A stretch of DNA of 64,000 bases from Flavobacteriales bacterium (GCA_020635795.1 JACJZD010000001.1:567001-631000), one strand, 5' to 3'; shown: positions 16,032 to 25,522, counted from the first letter of the stretch. Made by a program: numbers and translations. Notes: generated from the letters alone by a model not told the origin.

Positions 16032-16748
16032 ATGAAATTAGATATTTTAGCCATAGGAGTTCATCCTGATGACGTGGAGTTGAGTTGTTCAGGGACATTG
16101 TTAAAACACATTGCTCAGGGTAAAAAAGTAGGGGTTTTAGATTTAACTATTGGTGAGTTAGGCTCGAGAGGTAGTGGAGAGTTACGGTTAATTGAAGCCA
16201 ACAATGCTGCAAAAGTTCTTGGTGTTATTGTTAGAGAAAATATTGGGTTGGCTGATGGTTTTTTTAGAAATGATAAAGAAAGTCAATTGGAAATAATTAA
16301 AATAATTAGAAAATACCAACCAGAAGTTGTTTTGGCTAATGCAGTTAACGACAGGCATCCAGACCATGGCAGAGCTTCAAAACTTATTTCTGAGGCTTGT
16401 TTTTATGCTGGTTTGATAAAGATTGAAACACAATTAAATGGAGTAAATCAAGATAAATGGAGGCCCAAAGCGGTTTATCATTACATACAGGATAGATTTA
16501 TAAAACCTGATTTTGTGGTGGATGTAAGCGATTTTGTAGATAAAAAAATAGAGGCTATTCAGTGTTTTGGCTCACAATTTTTTGATCCAAAATCAACCGA
16601 ACCAATAACACCTATAAGTGGCGAAGAATTTTTTGATTTTATAAAAGCAAGAATGATGCAGTACGGACGAGAAATTGGTGTTAAATATGCCGAAGGTTTT
16701 ACTGCTGAAAGGTATATTGGAGTAGAAGATATGTTGAAGTTGAAGTAG
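16032..16748 (+). CDS. bshB1: bacillithiol biosynthesis deacetylase BshB1
   Basis: Cytosolic zinc-dependent LmbE/PIG-L deacetylase that removes acetate from GlcNAc-malate in bacillithiol synthesis. From ATG 16032 it has 238 residues, the usual size. Metal/active-site motifs visible are HPDD (residues 11-14) with VELSCSGT, and DRHPDHGRAS in the middle; GELGSRGS is a family signature. The glycosyltransferase BshA and ligase BshC are not in this window. The gene is monocistronic, ending in a convergent double-hairpin element. Confidence 0.9.
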   Translation: MKLDILAIGVHPDDVELSCSGTLLKHIAQGKKVGVLDLTIGELGSRGSGELRLIEANNAAKVLGVIVRENIGLADGFFRNDKESQLEIIKIIRKYQPEVVLANAVNDRHPDHGRASKLISEACFYAGLIKIETQLNGVNQDKWRPKAVYHYIQDRFIKPDFVVDVSDFVDKKIEAIQCFGSQFFDPKSTEPITPISGEEFFDFIKARMMQYGREIGVKYAEGFTAERYIGVEDMLKLK

Positions 16749-16759
16749 TCCCACCCTAA

Positions 16760-16816
16760 CCCTCCCAAAGGGAGGGAATTGTATAGTTTCATATTTTTTC
16801 TCTCCCCTTTGGGGAG
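16760..16816. repeat. double G/C-rich hairpin element between convergent genes
   Basis: Two palindromes: CCCTCCC-AAA-GGGAGGG (16760-16776) and CTCCCC-TTT-GGGGAG (16802-16816), separated by an AT-rich spacer with a T-tract. Such sequences recur between genes in many Bacteroidota genomes (general knowledge). Here they fill the space between bshB1 and the SanA-like gene and may terminate both. Confidence 0.75.
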
Positions 16817-16828
16817 CTGAAGGGGAGT

Positions 16829-17494
16829 TTATAAATTAATAGTTTCATTGCTTCCTAAAAATTTAGGTTGAGTATTCAATACATACAAATCGATAACGGC
16901 TCTGGTACGAGCAAAAAATTCTCTGAAATTGGTTTTAAACGAATAGCTTTGAGGAGGACTTTGAGCAGCATAACCTATCGCACTTATGTTAAATTTTTTG
17001 GCTATAAATAAAGCTCTAGCAACATGAAACTCCTGTGAGATAATGATGAAGTTGTTTTGTCCAAAAACCTCTTTGCAGCGCACAACAGAGTCTAATGTTC
17101 TAAAACCTGCAAAATCTAGCGTAATAGCTTCAATTGGAATACCTTCTCTCACCAATGCTCTTCGCATTTCTCGTGGTTCGTTGTATTCAAACAAACTGTT
17201 GTCGCCACTCACAATTATGTGTTTTACTTTACCTGTTTTATACAAATCTACGGCAGCTTTTATTCGGTATTTAAAAAACAAGTTGGCATAACCTGTTGCA
17301 GTGTATCTGCTAGTGCCTAAAACCAACGCAACATCAGCATTTGGTAACTTGCTTACATTTTGATAGATGAGTTTTTTAGATGAATAACCTACTACAAAAT
17401 AAGAAGTAACTATTGTAGCAATAAACAATATCACCAATAAAGCAGTCCATTTGTTAACTGCAATTTTTTTGATATGTGTAAGAAGTTGAATCAA
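16829..17494 (-). CDS. SanA/YdcF-like DUF218 membrane protein
   Basis: 221 residues with an N-terminal transmembrane helix (about 17-36, WTALLVILFIATIVTSYFVV) and an extracytoplasmic DUF218 domain. The domain starts with VALVLGTSRYTATG, followed by HIIVSGDN, EPREMRRALVREGIP and IIISQEFHVARALFIAKKF, the pattern of SanA (vancomycin high-temperature exclusion protein). Members are linked to envelope integrity; the reaction is unknown. It lies 4 bases after the UbiA-like gene and is co-transcribed with it. Confidence 0.85.
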   Translation of the reverse strand: MIQLLTHIKKIAVNKWTALLVILFIATIVTSYFVVGYSSKKLIYQNVSKLPNADVALVLGTSRYTATGYANLFFKYRIKAAVDLYKTGKVKHIIVSGDNSLFEYNEPREMRRALVREGIPIEAITLDFAGFRTLDSVVRCKEVFGQNNFIIISQEFHVARALFIAKKFNISAIGYAAQSPPQSYSFKTNFREFFARTRAVIDLYVLNTQPKFLGSNETINL

Positions 17495-17498
17495 ATTG

Positions 17499-18365
17499 TT
17501 ATCTAACTAAAAATAAATCTAACAGCACAAAAATGGAGAAAACCACACTTGCAATACCATTGGTAGTAAAAAAAGCTAAATTAACTCTACTCAAGTTGCT
17601 TGGTTTAACAATTAAATGCTGATAAACCAGCAGAGCAATAAAAATGCCAGAACCAATCCAATAAAAATAATTAAACCCAGCATAAAATCCTGCAAACAGA
17701 ATTAACGAGGCTGTAATAATGTGAAGTATAGTTGATAAAAACAAAGCATTTTTCTTGCCCAACATTACTGGTATAGAATGCAATTTTTGTTGTTTGTCAA
17801 ATTCTTCATCTTGCAGGGCATAAATAATATCAAAACCACTCACCCAAAACAAAACGGCAAAAGAGAAAAATAACGGCAACCAGTCGAACTTACCCGTAAC
17901 GGCTAAATAAGCGCCAATTGGTGCTAACGATAATCCAACACCTAAAACCAAATGGCACAACGCTGTAAAACGTTTGGTTAAACTATATCCCAGCACTACA
18001 ATTAATGCTATGGGCGATAAATAAAAACAAAGGGGATTGATAAAATATGTGGTAGCAATAAAAAGTACACAGTTAACAATTACAAATAACAATGCCGATT
18101 TAGGTTTGATGGTGCCGTTCGGAATTTCTCTAATTTCAGCAGTTCGGGCATTGGCTTTATCAATATCTCGGTCAATGTATCGATTAAAAGCCATGGCGGC
18201 ACTTCGGGCAAACACCATACAAAGAACCACATAAATAAACTTTACCCATTCTATTGGAGATGCAATTTGTATGGTAGCTAGAAAAAAACCAATAACTGCA
18301 AAGGGTAAAGCAAAAATGGTGTGACTGAATTTTATTAAAGTAAAATAATTAGAAATAGATGCCAT
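17499..18365 (-). CDS. UbiA-family prenyltransferase, possibly MqnP-like
   Basis: Integral membrane aromatic prenyltransferase of 288 residues with about eight or nine hydrophobic segments. Both Asp-rich motifs for prenyl-diphosphate/Mg binding are present: NRYIDRDID in the first half and YALQDEEFD in the second. The FARSAAMAFNRYIDRDID and RTAEIREIPNG region resembles the UbiA-like enzymes found in futalosine-pathway organisms (MqnP) more than MenA, and futalosine hydrolase is encoded at 31964. Substrate assignment is therefore inferred. The SanA-like gene follows 4 bases downstream. Confidence 0.85.
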   Translation of the reverse strand: MASISNYFTLIKFSHTIFALPFAVIGFFLATIQIASPIEWVKFIYVVLCMVFARSAAMAFNRYIDRDIDKANARTAEIREIPNGTIKPKSALLFVIVNCVLFIATTYFINPLCFYLSPIALIVVLGYSLTKRFTALCHLVLGVGLSLAPIGAYLAVTGKFDWLPLFFSFAVLFWVSGFDIIYALQDEEFDKQQKLHSIPVMLGKKNALFLSTILHIITASLILFAGFYAGFNYFYWIGSGIFIALLVYQHLIVKPSNLSRVNLAFFTTNGIASVVFSIFVLLDLFLVR

Positions 18366-18419
18366 CTAGATAATTTAAGTGTGGCGAAGTTAAGTATTTA
18401 CGATACTATATTGAACAAA

Positions 18420-19883
18420 TCAATTAATAATCAATGTTTTTGAATAATGCTTCTGTGTGTTAGATATAAATTGAATTATATAAAAACCCTTTGAAAAATT
18501 AGAAATATTTAATTGATAATCATCAATGTTATGAATAGTTCTAATAATCTCTCCATGGGAATTAAAGAACACTACATCTTTAATTAGTTCATTTGAACGA
18601 AATAAAAAATTACCATCATTTGGGTTTGGGTAAACTTCAAATGAAATGTCATTTTTGATTTTATCAATACTAACTATGGGAATATAATCGCCTAATTCGG
18701 AAATGAAGATATCTCTAACACAACTATCGTTGAGTTGAATATTGTAGAATCTTATATCGTCTAGAAGACCATTAAAATTTTCAGTTTGTAAATTGTAATT
18801 TGGTGAATTTGGTAAGAAATTTTGATTCAGTATTAAGGTGTCAAGTTCTCCATTTATATAAATTTTTGAATAAAATAAAGAGTGAGATATTGCAACATGA
18901 TTCCATACATTTTTTTGAACCTTTTTACTTGTTGAAACAATATTAGATCCTATTGTAGATCCGATAGTACTATCGGCTGGATTAATAAATAAATATTTTA
19001 TAGGCTCTAATGAATAAAGTAGGCTGTTATAGAAAGGATTTAAACTTTCATAGTTAAACCATAGACTGTATGTCCAACTGTTATTCTTCATGTCAGTAAT
19101 ATAAGGGAATTCGATATACCCACCATTATTTATTAAAATGGCTTCATTTGAATTGCTAAATTTATCTGCGGCAAAATTTCCATTAAATACAATGGCGTGA
19201 TTGGAATTTCCACTACTATCCAAGAGATTATTCGTAAAATGAAATTTAAATTCTAACGAATCATTATCGGCACATTGAAAGTTCAAACATTGAGAGCTTG
19301 AAAATTTGTCAATGATTATTTTATTGTTAGCTGTTACAGTTAGTTTTATCCATGCATATTCATTATCATTATTTTGTGAAACCAAAATGTATTTATCACC
19401 TGTTCCAATCCATGGATTAAAGGTGTATATTGCACAAGGATCTGTAAGAACTGTTCTTGAAGCATATATATAGCTTATTGTATTAGAAAAATTTAAATCA
19501 CTTCTAATTAACGTATCGTTAAAGTTATAAAGGTTTGTAATACTTTGATTTATGGTGTATCCAGGAGAAGGGCCAGAGCAATTTACTGTAGAATCAAAAC
19601 AAGCAATTTTATTCCCATTAAATGGTGTTACAGTAATGTATTGAGCATTACCTCCGCCTCCACTAACATAAGATAGCCCAAATTCTATATCTATTAAAAA
19701 ATCTTGATTTAAATCAAAGTAATATTTTTTTCCAGAAGTAACACTACTAGAATTTGAAAGCAAGATGGTGTCAGGAGTATAGTCAAATGAACAATTTAAA
19801 ATGTTTCCAACATATAGGGTGCCTTGTCCCTTAAGATTAAAAAAGAAACATAAAACAGTTAGTATGGTTAAAATACTTTTCAT
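18420..19883 (-). CDS. T9SS cargo with LamG-like domain
   Basis: Secreted protein of about 487 residues. ATG at 19883 gives a clean signal peptide (MKSILTILTVLCFFFNLKGQ); the frame extends five codons further up to 19898 with additional ATGs. The middle contains a concanavalin A/LamG-like fold (about 205-385: NLLDSSGNSNHAIVFNG, SWTYSLWFNYESL, NVWNHVAISH, GLLDDIRFYN), which usually binds glycans or proteins. The C-terminus is a type A T9SS sorting domain starting FEVYPNPNDG. It is divergent from ettA. Ligand unknown. Confidence 0.88.
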   Translation of the reverse strand: MKSILTILTVLCFFFNLKGQGTLYVGNILNCSFDYTPDTILLSNSSSVTSGKKYYFDLNQDFLIDIEFGLSYVSGGGGNAQYITVTPFNGNKIACFDSTVNCSGPSPGYTINQSITNLYNFNDTLIRSDLNFSNTISYIYASRTVLTDPCAIYTFNPWIGTGDKYILVSQNNDNEYAWIKLTVTANNKIIIDKFSSSQCLNFQCADNDSLEFKFHFTNNLLDSSGNSNHAIVFNGNFAADKFSNSNEAILINNGGYIEFPYITDMKNNSWTYSLWFNYESLNPFYNSLLYSLEPIKYLFINPADSTIGSTIGSNIVSTSKKVQKNVWNHVAISHSLFYSKIYINGELDTLILNQNFLPNSPNYNLQTENFNGLLDDIRFYNIQLNDSCVRDIFISELGDYIPIVSIDKIKNDISFEVYPNPNDGNFLFRSNELIKDVVFFNSHGEIIRTIHNIDDYQLNISNFSKGFYIIQFISNTQKHYSKTLIIN

Positions 19884-20013
19884 TTGCATCATTTGCAAAA
19901 CAAATTTAATCTTTTATTGACAATATAGGCACGACTAATGCCACTATAAAATTAAGTAAAGAAAAATATTGAGAACTTATTACAAATTCTCACTAAAGTT
20001 GCCTAGACTTTTT

Positions 20014-20021
20014 TAACTTTG
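20014..20021 (+). promoter_or_regulatory. -7 box TAACTTTG for ettA
   Basis: Perfect TAnnTTTG match, 30 bases before the ATG at 20052 in the divergent intergenic region. A TTG lies 12 bases upstream of the box, closer than the usual -33 spacing, so only the -7 element is convincing. Confidence 0.55.
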
Positions 20022-20051
20022 CCATCCTAAACAAAAACATATTTTTTGACT

Positions 20052-21734
20052 ATGAGCGACGATAAAAAAGTGATATTTTCGATGAACAAGGTTAGTAAGA
20101 CCATACCTTCAGGAAAAACAATTATCAAAGACATTTATTTATCTTTCTTTTATGGTGCCAAAATAGGTATCATTGGTTTGAACGGTTCTGGTAAATCTAC
20201 TTTGTTAAAAATTATTGCAGGAGTTGACAAATCTTATCAGGGAGATGTTACTTTTTCTCCAGGGTATAAAGTTGGGTATTTAGAGCAGGAGCCTAAATTG
20301 GATGAAACCAAAACTGTTAAAGAAATTGTTCAGGAAGGAGCTCAAGAAACCATTGATGTTTTGGCAGAATATGAAGCCATTAATTTAAAGTTTGGTGAAC
20401 CAGAGGTTTACGAGAATCCTGACAAGATGGATGAATTGATGAAACGTCAGGCCGAATTACAAGATAAGATTGATGCATTAGATGCTTGGGAATTAGATAC
20501 TAAACTTTCTAGAGCAATGGATGCTTTGAATTGCCCACCAGAAGACGCTTTGATTAAAAACCTTTCAGGAGGGGAGTTGCGTAGAGTTGCACTTTGCAGA
20601 TTATTATTACAACAGCCAGATATATTATTGTTAGACGAGCCAACCAACCACTTGGATACTGAATCGGTTTATTGGTTAGAACAACATTTGCAACAATATC
20701 CAGGGACGGTTATAGCCATTACCCACGACCGTTATTTCTTAGATAATGTAGCTGGGTGGATTTTAGAGTTAGATAGAGGTGAAGGTATTCCTTGGAAAGG
20801 AAATTATTCAGAATGGTTGGATCAAAAATCGAAACGATTAGCTCAGGAAGAAAAAACCGAAAGCAAGCGAAGAAAAATTCTTGAACGTGAGTTGGAATGG
20901 TCGAGAATGAATGCAAAAGGAAGACAGGCTAAATCGAAAGCTCGTTTGAGTAACTACGATAAATTATTAAGCGAAGATTCGAAAGAAAAAGAAGCAAAAC
21001 TGGAGTTGTTTATTCCTGATGGTCCACGTTTAGGTAATGAAGTAATTGAAGCCAATGGAATTTCTAAAGCATTTGGAGATAAACTGCTTTACGAAAACCT
21101 TACGTTTAAATTACCTCCTGCTTCAATTTTAGGAATAATTGGTCCGAATGGAGCTGGTAAAACCACTTTGTTTAGAATGATTATGGGTGAAGAAACGCCT
21201 GATTCGGGAACATTTAAAGTGGGAGAAACAGTTAAAATAGGATATATTGATCAAGATCACGCTGAATTAGACCCAACAAAATCAATTTTTGAAGTTTTCT
21301 CTGGAGGAGCTGAAATGATGGATTTTGGAGGTAGAACCATTAATTCAAGAGCATATTTATCGAGATTTAACTTTGCTGGTGGCGACCAAAGTAAAAAAGT
21401 GGGTGTTTTATCTGGTGGAGAACGAAACCGATTGCACTTGGCAATGACCATGAAACAAGAAGCCAATGTGTTGTTGCTCGATGAGCCTACCAACGATTTA
21501 GATGTTAACGCTATTCGTGCACTTGAAGAAGGTATTGAAAGTTATGCAGGTTCGGCAGTTATCATTTCTCACGATAGATGGTTTTTAGATAGAATTTGTA
21601 CACACATTTTAGCTTTTGAAGGTAACTCAGAGGTGTATTTCTTTGAGGGTTCATATTCTGAATACGAAGAAAACAGAAGAAAACGTTTGGGTACAGAGCC
21701 ACAACGATTCAAATACAAGAAATTGGTTAAGTAA
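20052..21734 (+). CDS. ettA: energy-dependent translational throttle protein EttA (ABC-F)
   Basis: Cytosolic ABC-F ATPase that binds the ribosomal E site and gates early elongation according to the ADP/ATP ratio. It is 560 residues long (E. coli EttA is similar) with two ABC domains: Walker A GLNGSGKS (42-49) and GPNGAGKT, signatures LSGGELRR and LSGGERNR, Walker B ILLLDEPTNHLD and VLLLDEPTNDLD. The EttA-type arm insertion after VGYLEQEPKLDE is present, as is the basic linker with KGRQAKSKARLSNYD. ATG 20052 is preferred over the TTG at 20046. The gene is followed by hisS after 74 bases. Confidence 0.95.
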   Translation: MSDDKKVIFSMNKVSKTIPSGKTIIKDIYLSFFYGAKIGIIGLNGSGKSTLLKIIAGVDKSYQGDVTFSPGYKVGYLEQEPKLDETKTVKEIVQEGAQETIDVLAEYEAINLKFGEPEVYENPDKMDELMKRQAELQDKIDALDAWELDTKLSRAMDALNCPPEDALIKNLSGGELRRVALCRLLLQQPDILLLDEPTNHLDTESVYWLEQHLQQYPGTVIAITHDRYFLDNVAGWILELDRGEGIPWKGNYSEWLDQKSKRLAQEEKTESKRRKILERELEWSRMNAKGRQAKSKARLSNYDKLLSEDSKEKEAKLELFIPDGPRLGNEVIEANGISKAFGDKLLYENLTFKLPPASILGIIGPNGAGKTTLFRMIMGEETPDSGTFKVGETVKIGYIDQDHAELDPTKSIFEVFSGGAEMMDFGGRTINSRAYLSRFNFAGGDQSKKVGVLSGGERNRLHLAMTMKQEANVLLLDEPTNDLDVNAIRALEEGIESYAGSAVIISHDRWFLDRICTHILAFEGNSEVYFFEGSYSEYEENRRKRLGTEPQRFKYKKLVK

Positions 21735-21776
21735 TTAGCCTTTAGTAATTATGTAAAAGAAAAAAAACTTAGCAGT

Positions 21777-21792
21777 CTTTGCGACTTTGCGA
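21777..21792 (+). repeat. tandem CTTTGCGA octamer upstream of hisS
   Basis: Two perfect copies of CTTTGCGA (21777-21784 and 21785-21792), 16 bases before the hisS ATG. Similar text recurs between genes in Bacteroidota genomes; function unknown. Confidence 0.6.
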
Positions 21793-21808
21793 GAAACAAC
21801 AAGAAAAG

Positions 21809-23254
21809 ATGAGCCAAAAGCCAAGCATACCAAAAGGAACAAGAGATTTTTCACCAATAGAAATGGTTCGAAGAAACTATATTTTTGACACGATTAAAAA
21901 ATCGTTTAAAAAGTATGGCTTTCAACAAATTGAAACACCAGCTATGGAAAACCTAAGTACCTTGGTTGGTACTGGTGGTGATGAAAGTGATAAATTAATT
22001 TTAAGATTTTAAATTCTGGTGATTATTTAGCTAAGGAAAAAACATTTTAGATGGATGATGCAAAACTTAAATCTGAAAAAAAGATTGATCATCACTTTCT
22101 ACAAGTATTGCAGAAAAAAGCCTTGCACTACGATTTAACTGTTCCTTTTGCTCGTTACGTAGTACAAAACCAAAACGACATTACTTTTCCTTTCCGTAGG
22201 TTTCAGATACAACCTGTTTGGCGTGCTGACCGACCACAAAAGGGGCGTTACCGTGGAGTTTTACCAATGCGATGCAGATATAATAGGTTCTGATTCCTTA
22301 TTAAACGAAGTGGATTTGATCAAAATGATTGATGATGTTTTTTCTGACTTTTTTAGAAAAGATGGAGAGTTAAAATTAAACTATACTGTTTCAATTAACA
22401 ATAGAAAAATATTACAAGGTATTGTTGAGTCTGCAGGTGAAATTGATAGATTTGAACAAATTGTAGTAGCTATTGATAAATTTGATAAAATAGGTGCTGA
22501 AGGTGTTTTAAAAGAACTTTTATCTTATGGAATAGAAAAGGAGATTGCTGTAAATTTATTATTAGTAATTAATTCCAATAATTTTAGAAAAGAGACTTCT
22601 GAAGGATTCTCTGAATTAGATAATTTATCTAAAGAGATGAATCTTTTAAACTCTTTAAGTAAAAATATTCGTAACTCCAGTAATGGTATAAATGGAATTG
22701 AAGAGCTAAAATTTGTTTTTGAAAACTTACAAAAACTAGGATTAAAAACAGCAAAAGTAATTTTCGACCCAACACTTGCCCGAGGTTTAGGTTATTATAC
22801 TGGAACTATTATTGAGGTTAAAGTAGATAATTTCCCGAGTATAACTGGTGGTGGAAGATACGATGATTTAACGGGTAAATTTGGTTTAAAAAATGTTTCG
22901 GGTGTGGGTATTTCTTTTGGTGCTGACCGTATTTACGATGTGTTGTTAGACAACAATTTATATCCTGAATTTAAAGGAGATTCTACGCAAGTGTTGTTTA
23001 CTCGACAAAGTGAAGCAGACGAAACTCGATTTTTACCCATGCTTTTTGCATTAAGAGACAAAGGCATCAATGCAGAATTGTACACCGAACAAGCCAAATG
23101 GCAAAAGCAAATGATTTTTGCAGAAAAAAAAGGAATAAAGTTTATTGTTTCTGCCAACGAAAATGGCGAAACATTTGTAAAAAGTGTTGATGCTGACGAA
23201 AAAAAGCCTTTTAAAACATCAGAAGAGCTGATTGCATACATTCAACATTCATAA
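21809..23254 (+). pseudogene. hisS: histidine--tRNA ligase, reading frame broken by several indels
   Basis: Class II aminoacyl-tRNA synthetase attaching histidine to tRNA-His. The N-terminus (MSQKPSIPKGTRDFSPIEMV) and the part from 22256 to the end, with GLGYYTGTI, GGGRYDDL and the anticodon-binding domain, are intact. Between them the frame breaks repeatedly. One T is missing from the run at 21999-22002, leading to a stop at 22010. A TAG at 22048 interrupts the restored frame. Shifts are needed near A-runs at 22037, 22076 and 22114. One extra G lies at 22255-22256 inside motif 2 (RADRPQKGRYR, then FYQCDAD in the next frame). Restoring these gives a normal family sequence. Because hisS is normally essential, sequencing or assembly error is more likely than true decay. 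Confidence 0.85.
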
Positions 23255-23265
23255 TTTATCAAATT

Positions 23266-23290
23266 GTCATCCTGAGCCTGTCGAAGGATA
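23266..23290 (+). repeat. GTCATCCTGAGCCTGTCGAAGGA-type intergenic element
   Basis: A 25-base imperfect palindrome (ATCCT...AGGAT) between hisS and hutH. This motif type is well known between genes of Bacteroidota. It shares its opening (GTCAT-CTGA) with the elements at 36723 and 43460. Confidence 0.7.
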
Positions 23291-23311
23291 AACAAACAAA
23301 GAATTTTAACA

Positions 23312-24823
23312 ATGGATATTCACTACATCAATAAAAACTGGTTAACCCTCGAGTCAATCGACGAGATTTTAAAAAGCAACAGACGATTGGTTTTATCGCA
23401 AGAAGCTGAAGTTGCCATTGTGAAATGTAGAACATATTTGGATGAGAAATTGGCTCGTCACGATAAACCCATTTATGGAATAAATACTGGTTTTGGTTCG
23501 TTGTGCGATACTTCCATTCCAAACAAAGACTTAGAAACCTTACAACGAAATTTGGTCATGTCGCATGCTTGTGGTTTGGGCGATGAAGTACCAACTGATG
23601 TGGTTCGTTTAATGTTGTTGTTAAAAATTCAAGGCTTAAGTTATGGTCATTCTGGAGTGCAGTTAATTACCGTTCAACGATTAATTGACATGTATAATCA
23701 CAATGTTTTTCCAGTGGTTTATGAGCAAGGTTCCTTAGGTGCTTCGGGCGATTTAGCTCCATTGGCTCATTTAACTTTACCTATGTTAGGATTGGGAGAA
23801 GTTAATTTTGAAGGAAAAAAATATACTTCAGCAGAAATCAATAAAAAGTTTGGTTGGGAGCCTATCAAATTACAATCTAAAGAAGGTTTAGCGTTGTTAA
23901 ACGGAACGCAATTTATGAGTGCGTATGGTATTCATTCATTATTAAGAGCTAGAAAACTGTCTAATTTATCAGATATTATTGCTGCAACTTCATTAGAAGC
24001 GTATGATGGAAGAATAGAACCTTTCAACGAATTGGTGCATAAAATCAGACCTCACAACGGACAATTTGTAACTGCTCGAAATATTCTAAAAGTGTTGGAA
24101 GGCAGTCAAATTATTAAACAAGAAAAAAAGCACGTTCAAGACCCTTATTCCTTCCGTTGTGTACCTCAAGTTCATGGCGCTTGTAAAGATGCTATCACTC
24201 ACGCACAAAAAGTATTTGAAACTGAAATCAATTCAGTAACCGATAATCCAACTATTTTCCCTGATGAGGATGATGTGATTTCGGCAGGGAATTTTCATGG
24301 ACAGCCTTTGGCGATGGTGTTAGATTATTTAAGTATTGCTGTTGCAGAATTAGGAAGTATATCGGAACGAAGAACCTATAAATTAATTGGTGGACAACGA
24401 AAATTACCAGCTTTTTTGGTAGCTAATCCAGGGTTAAACAGTGGGTTTATGATTCCTCAATATGCACAGGCTTCGGTGGTAAGTCAAAACAAACAATTGG
24501 CAACTCCTTGTTCTGTAGATACCATTGATTCATCAAACGGACAAGAAGACCACGTGAGTATGGGAGCAAATGCTGCAACAAAAGTCTATCGTATGATTGA
24601 CAACTTGGAAAAAATTCTTGGAATTGAATTGATGAATGCAGCTCAAGGTTTGGAGTTTAGACGACCTTTAAAATCATCTAAAACTATTGAGAAAATGGTT
24701 GCTGATTTCAGAAAAGTTGTACCATTTGTTCAAGATGATATTGAAATGCATCCTGCCATGAAAAAAAGTATTGGGTTTGTCCAAACACAAAGCCAACAAA
24801 TGAGTGTTCAGGATTTCATTTAG
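23312..24823 (+). CDS. hutH: histidine ammonia-lyase
   Basis: Cytosolic lyase removing ammonia from L-histidine to give urocanate, the first step of histidine degradation. It is 503 residues long, the normal size for the family. The MIO prosthetic group forms from A144-S145-G146 in GSLGASGDLAPLAH. Other family landmarks are YGINTGFG (55-62), ALLNGTQFM, and SVTDNPTIFPDE. No hutU, hutI or hutG is in the window, so the remaining Hut steps must be elsewhere. The upstream hisS and a downstream alpha/beta hydrolase (2 bases later) are its neighbours. Confidence 0.96.
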   Translation: MDIHYINKNWLTLESIDEILKSNRRLVLSQEAEVAIVKCRTYLDEKLARHDKPIYGINTGFGSLCDTSIPNKDLETLQRNLVMSHACGLGDEVPTDVVRLMLLLKIQGLSYGHSGVQLITVQRLIDMYNHNVFPVVYEQGSLGASGDLAPLAHLTLPMLGLGEVNFEGKKYTSAEINKKFGWEPIKLQSKEGLALLNGTQFMSAYGIHSLLRARKLSNLSDIIAATSLEAYDGRIEPFNELVHKIRPHNGQFVTARNILKVLEGSQIIKQEKKHVQDPYSFRCVPQVHGACKDAITHAQKVFETEINSVTDNPTIFPDEDDVISAGNFHGQPLAMVLDYLSIAVAELGSISERRTYKLIGGQRKLPAFLVANPGLNSGFMIPQYAQASVVSQNKQLATPCSVDTIDSSNGQEDHVSMGANAATKVYRMIDNLEKILGIELMNAAQGLEFRRPLKSSKTIEKMVADFRKVVPFVQDDIEMHPAMKKSIGFVQTQSQQMSVQDFI

Positions 24824-24825
24824 TA

Positions 24826-25485
24826 TTGGAAAATAAAAAGCATATTATTTATCGGATTCCAGGAATGGGAGCAGATAAGCGATTGTTCTCTGAAATTGAA
24901 CCCATTGATGGTTATGAGTTTGTTGATTTAGAATGGACTCCTTATCCCAACATTAAAACACTTAAAGATTACGCGCAGGAATTGGTGAAGATAATAGATA
25001 CTACACAATCATTTTCTTTATTGGGAGTATCTATGGGGGGTATGGTTTGCTCCGAACTTGCCGACATCATTAATCCTGATAAAGTAGTGATAATTTCTAG
25101 TGCCAAAACCAGTAAGGAGTTACCCAGTCAGCTTAAGCGATTAAAATTTATTGGCATTACTCGATTGTTGAATGTAGAAAGAGTACGTTATTTGGTGGGG
25201 CATTCTTCTCGTTTTTTTGGTGTCATGAACAGCCAACAACGAGAAATTTTCTATCAAATGGCTGAAAACATCAACATTGATTTTATTGTTTGGAGCATTA
25301 AAGCTATTTTAAATTGGGATAAAAAAAAAGCCTCATCAAAAATTATTCACATCCACGGTAATAAAGACATTGTAATTCCCATTACAAACATTACTCCAAC
25401 CCACCTTGTCGAAAAAGGTGATCATTTGATGATTTGGAATAAATCTAAGCTAATCAATCAACAATTAAAGGAGATTTTTAGTTAA
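24826..25485 (+). CDS. alpha/beta hydrolase
   Basis: Small cytosolic hydrolase of 219 residues. The nucleophile elbow GVSMGG places S69 as catalytic serine, GNKDIVIP supplies the acid and GDHLMIW the histidine, completing the triad. It has a minimal lid. TTG at 24826 is the only usable start, because the next methionine lies in the oxyanion loop (IPGMGADKRLF). It begins 2 bases after the hutH stop and is clearly co-transcribed. Substrate unknown; a link with histidine breakdown rests on position only. Confidence 0.85.
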   Translation: MENKKHIIYRIPGMGADKRLFSEIEPIDGYEFVDLEWTPYPNIKTLKDYAQELVKIIDTTQSFSLLGVSMGGMVCSELADIINPDKVVIISSAKTSKELPSQLKRLKFIGITRLLNVERVRYLVGHSSRFFGVMNSQQREIFYQMAENINIDFIVWSIKAILNWDKKKASSKIIHIHGNKDIVIPITNITPTHLVEKGDHLMIWNKSKLINQQLKEIFS

Positions 25486-25522
25486 GCAACCAAATCTTAT
25501 TTATAATCGTTTTATTAGTGTT

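Noticed and set aside
22010..22256. Programmed ribosomal frameshifting in hisS
   Set aside because: Several independent shifts in different directions plus an in-frame stop, with no slippery heptamer and stimulator layout, do not fit programmed recoding.
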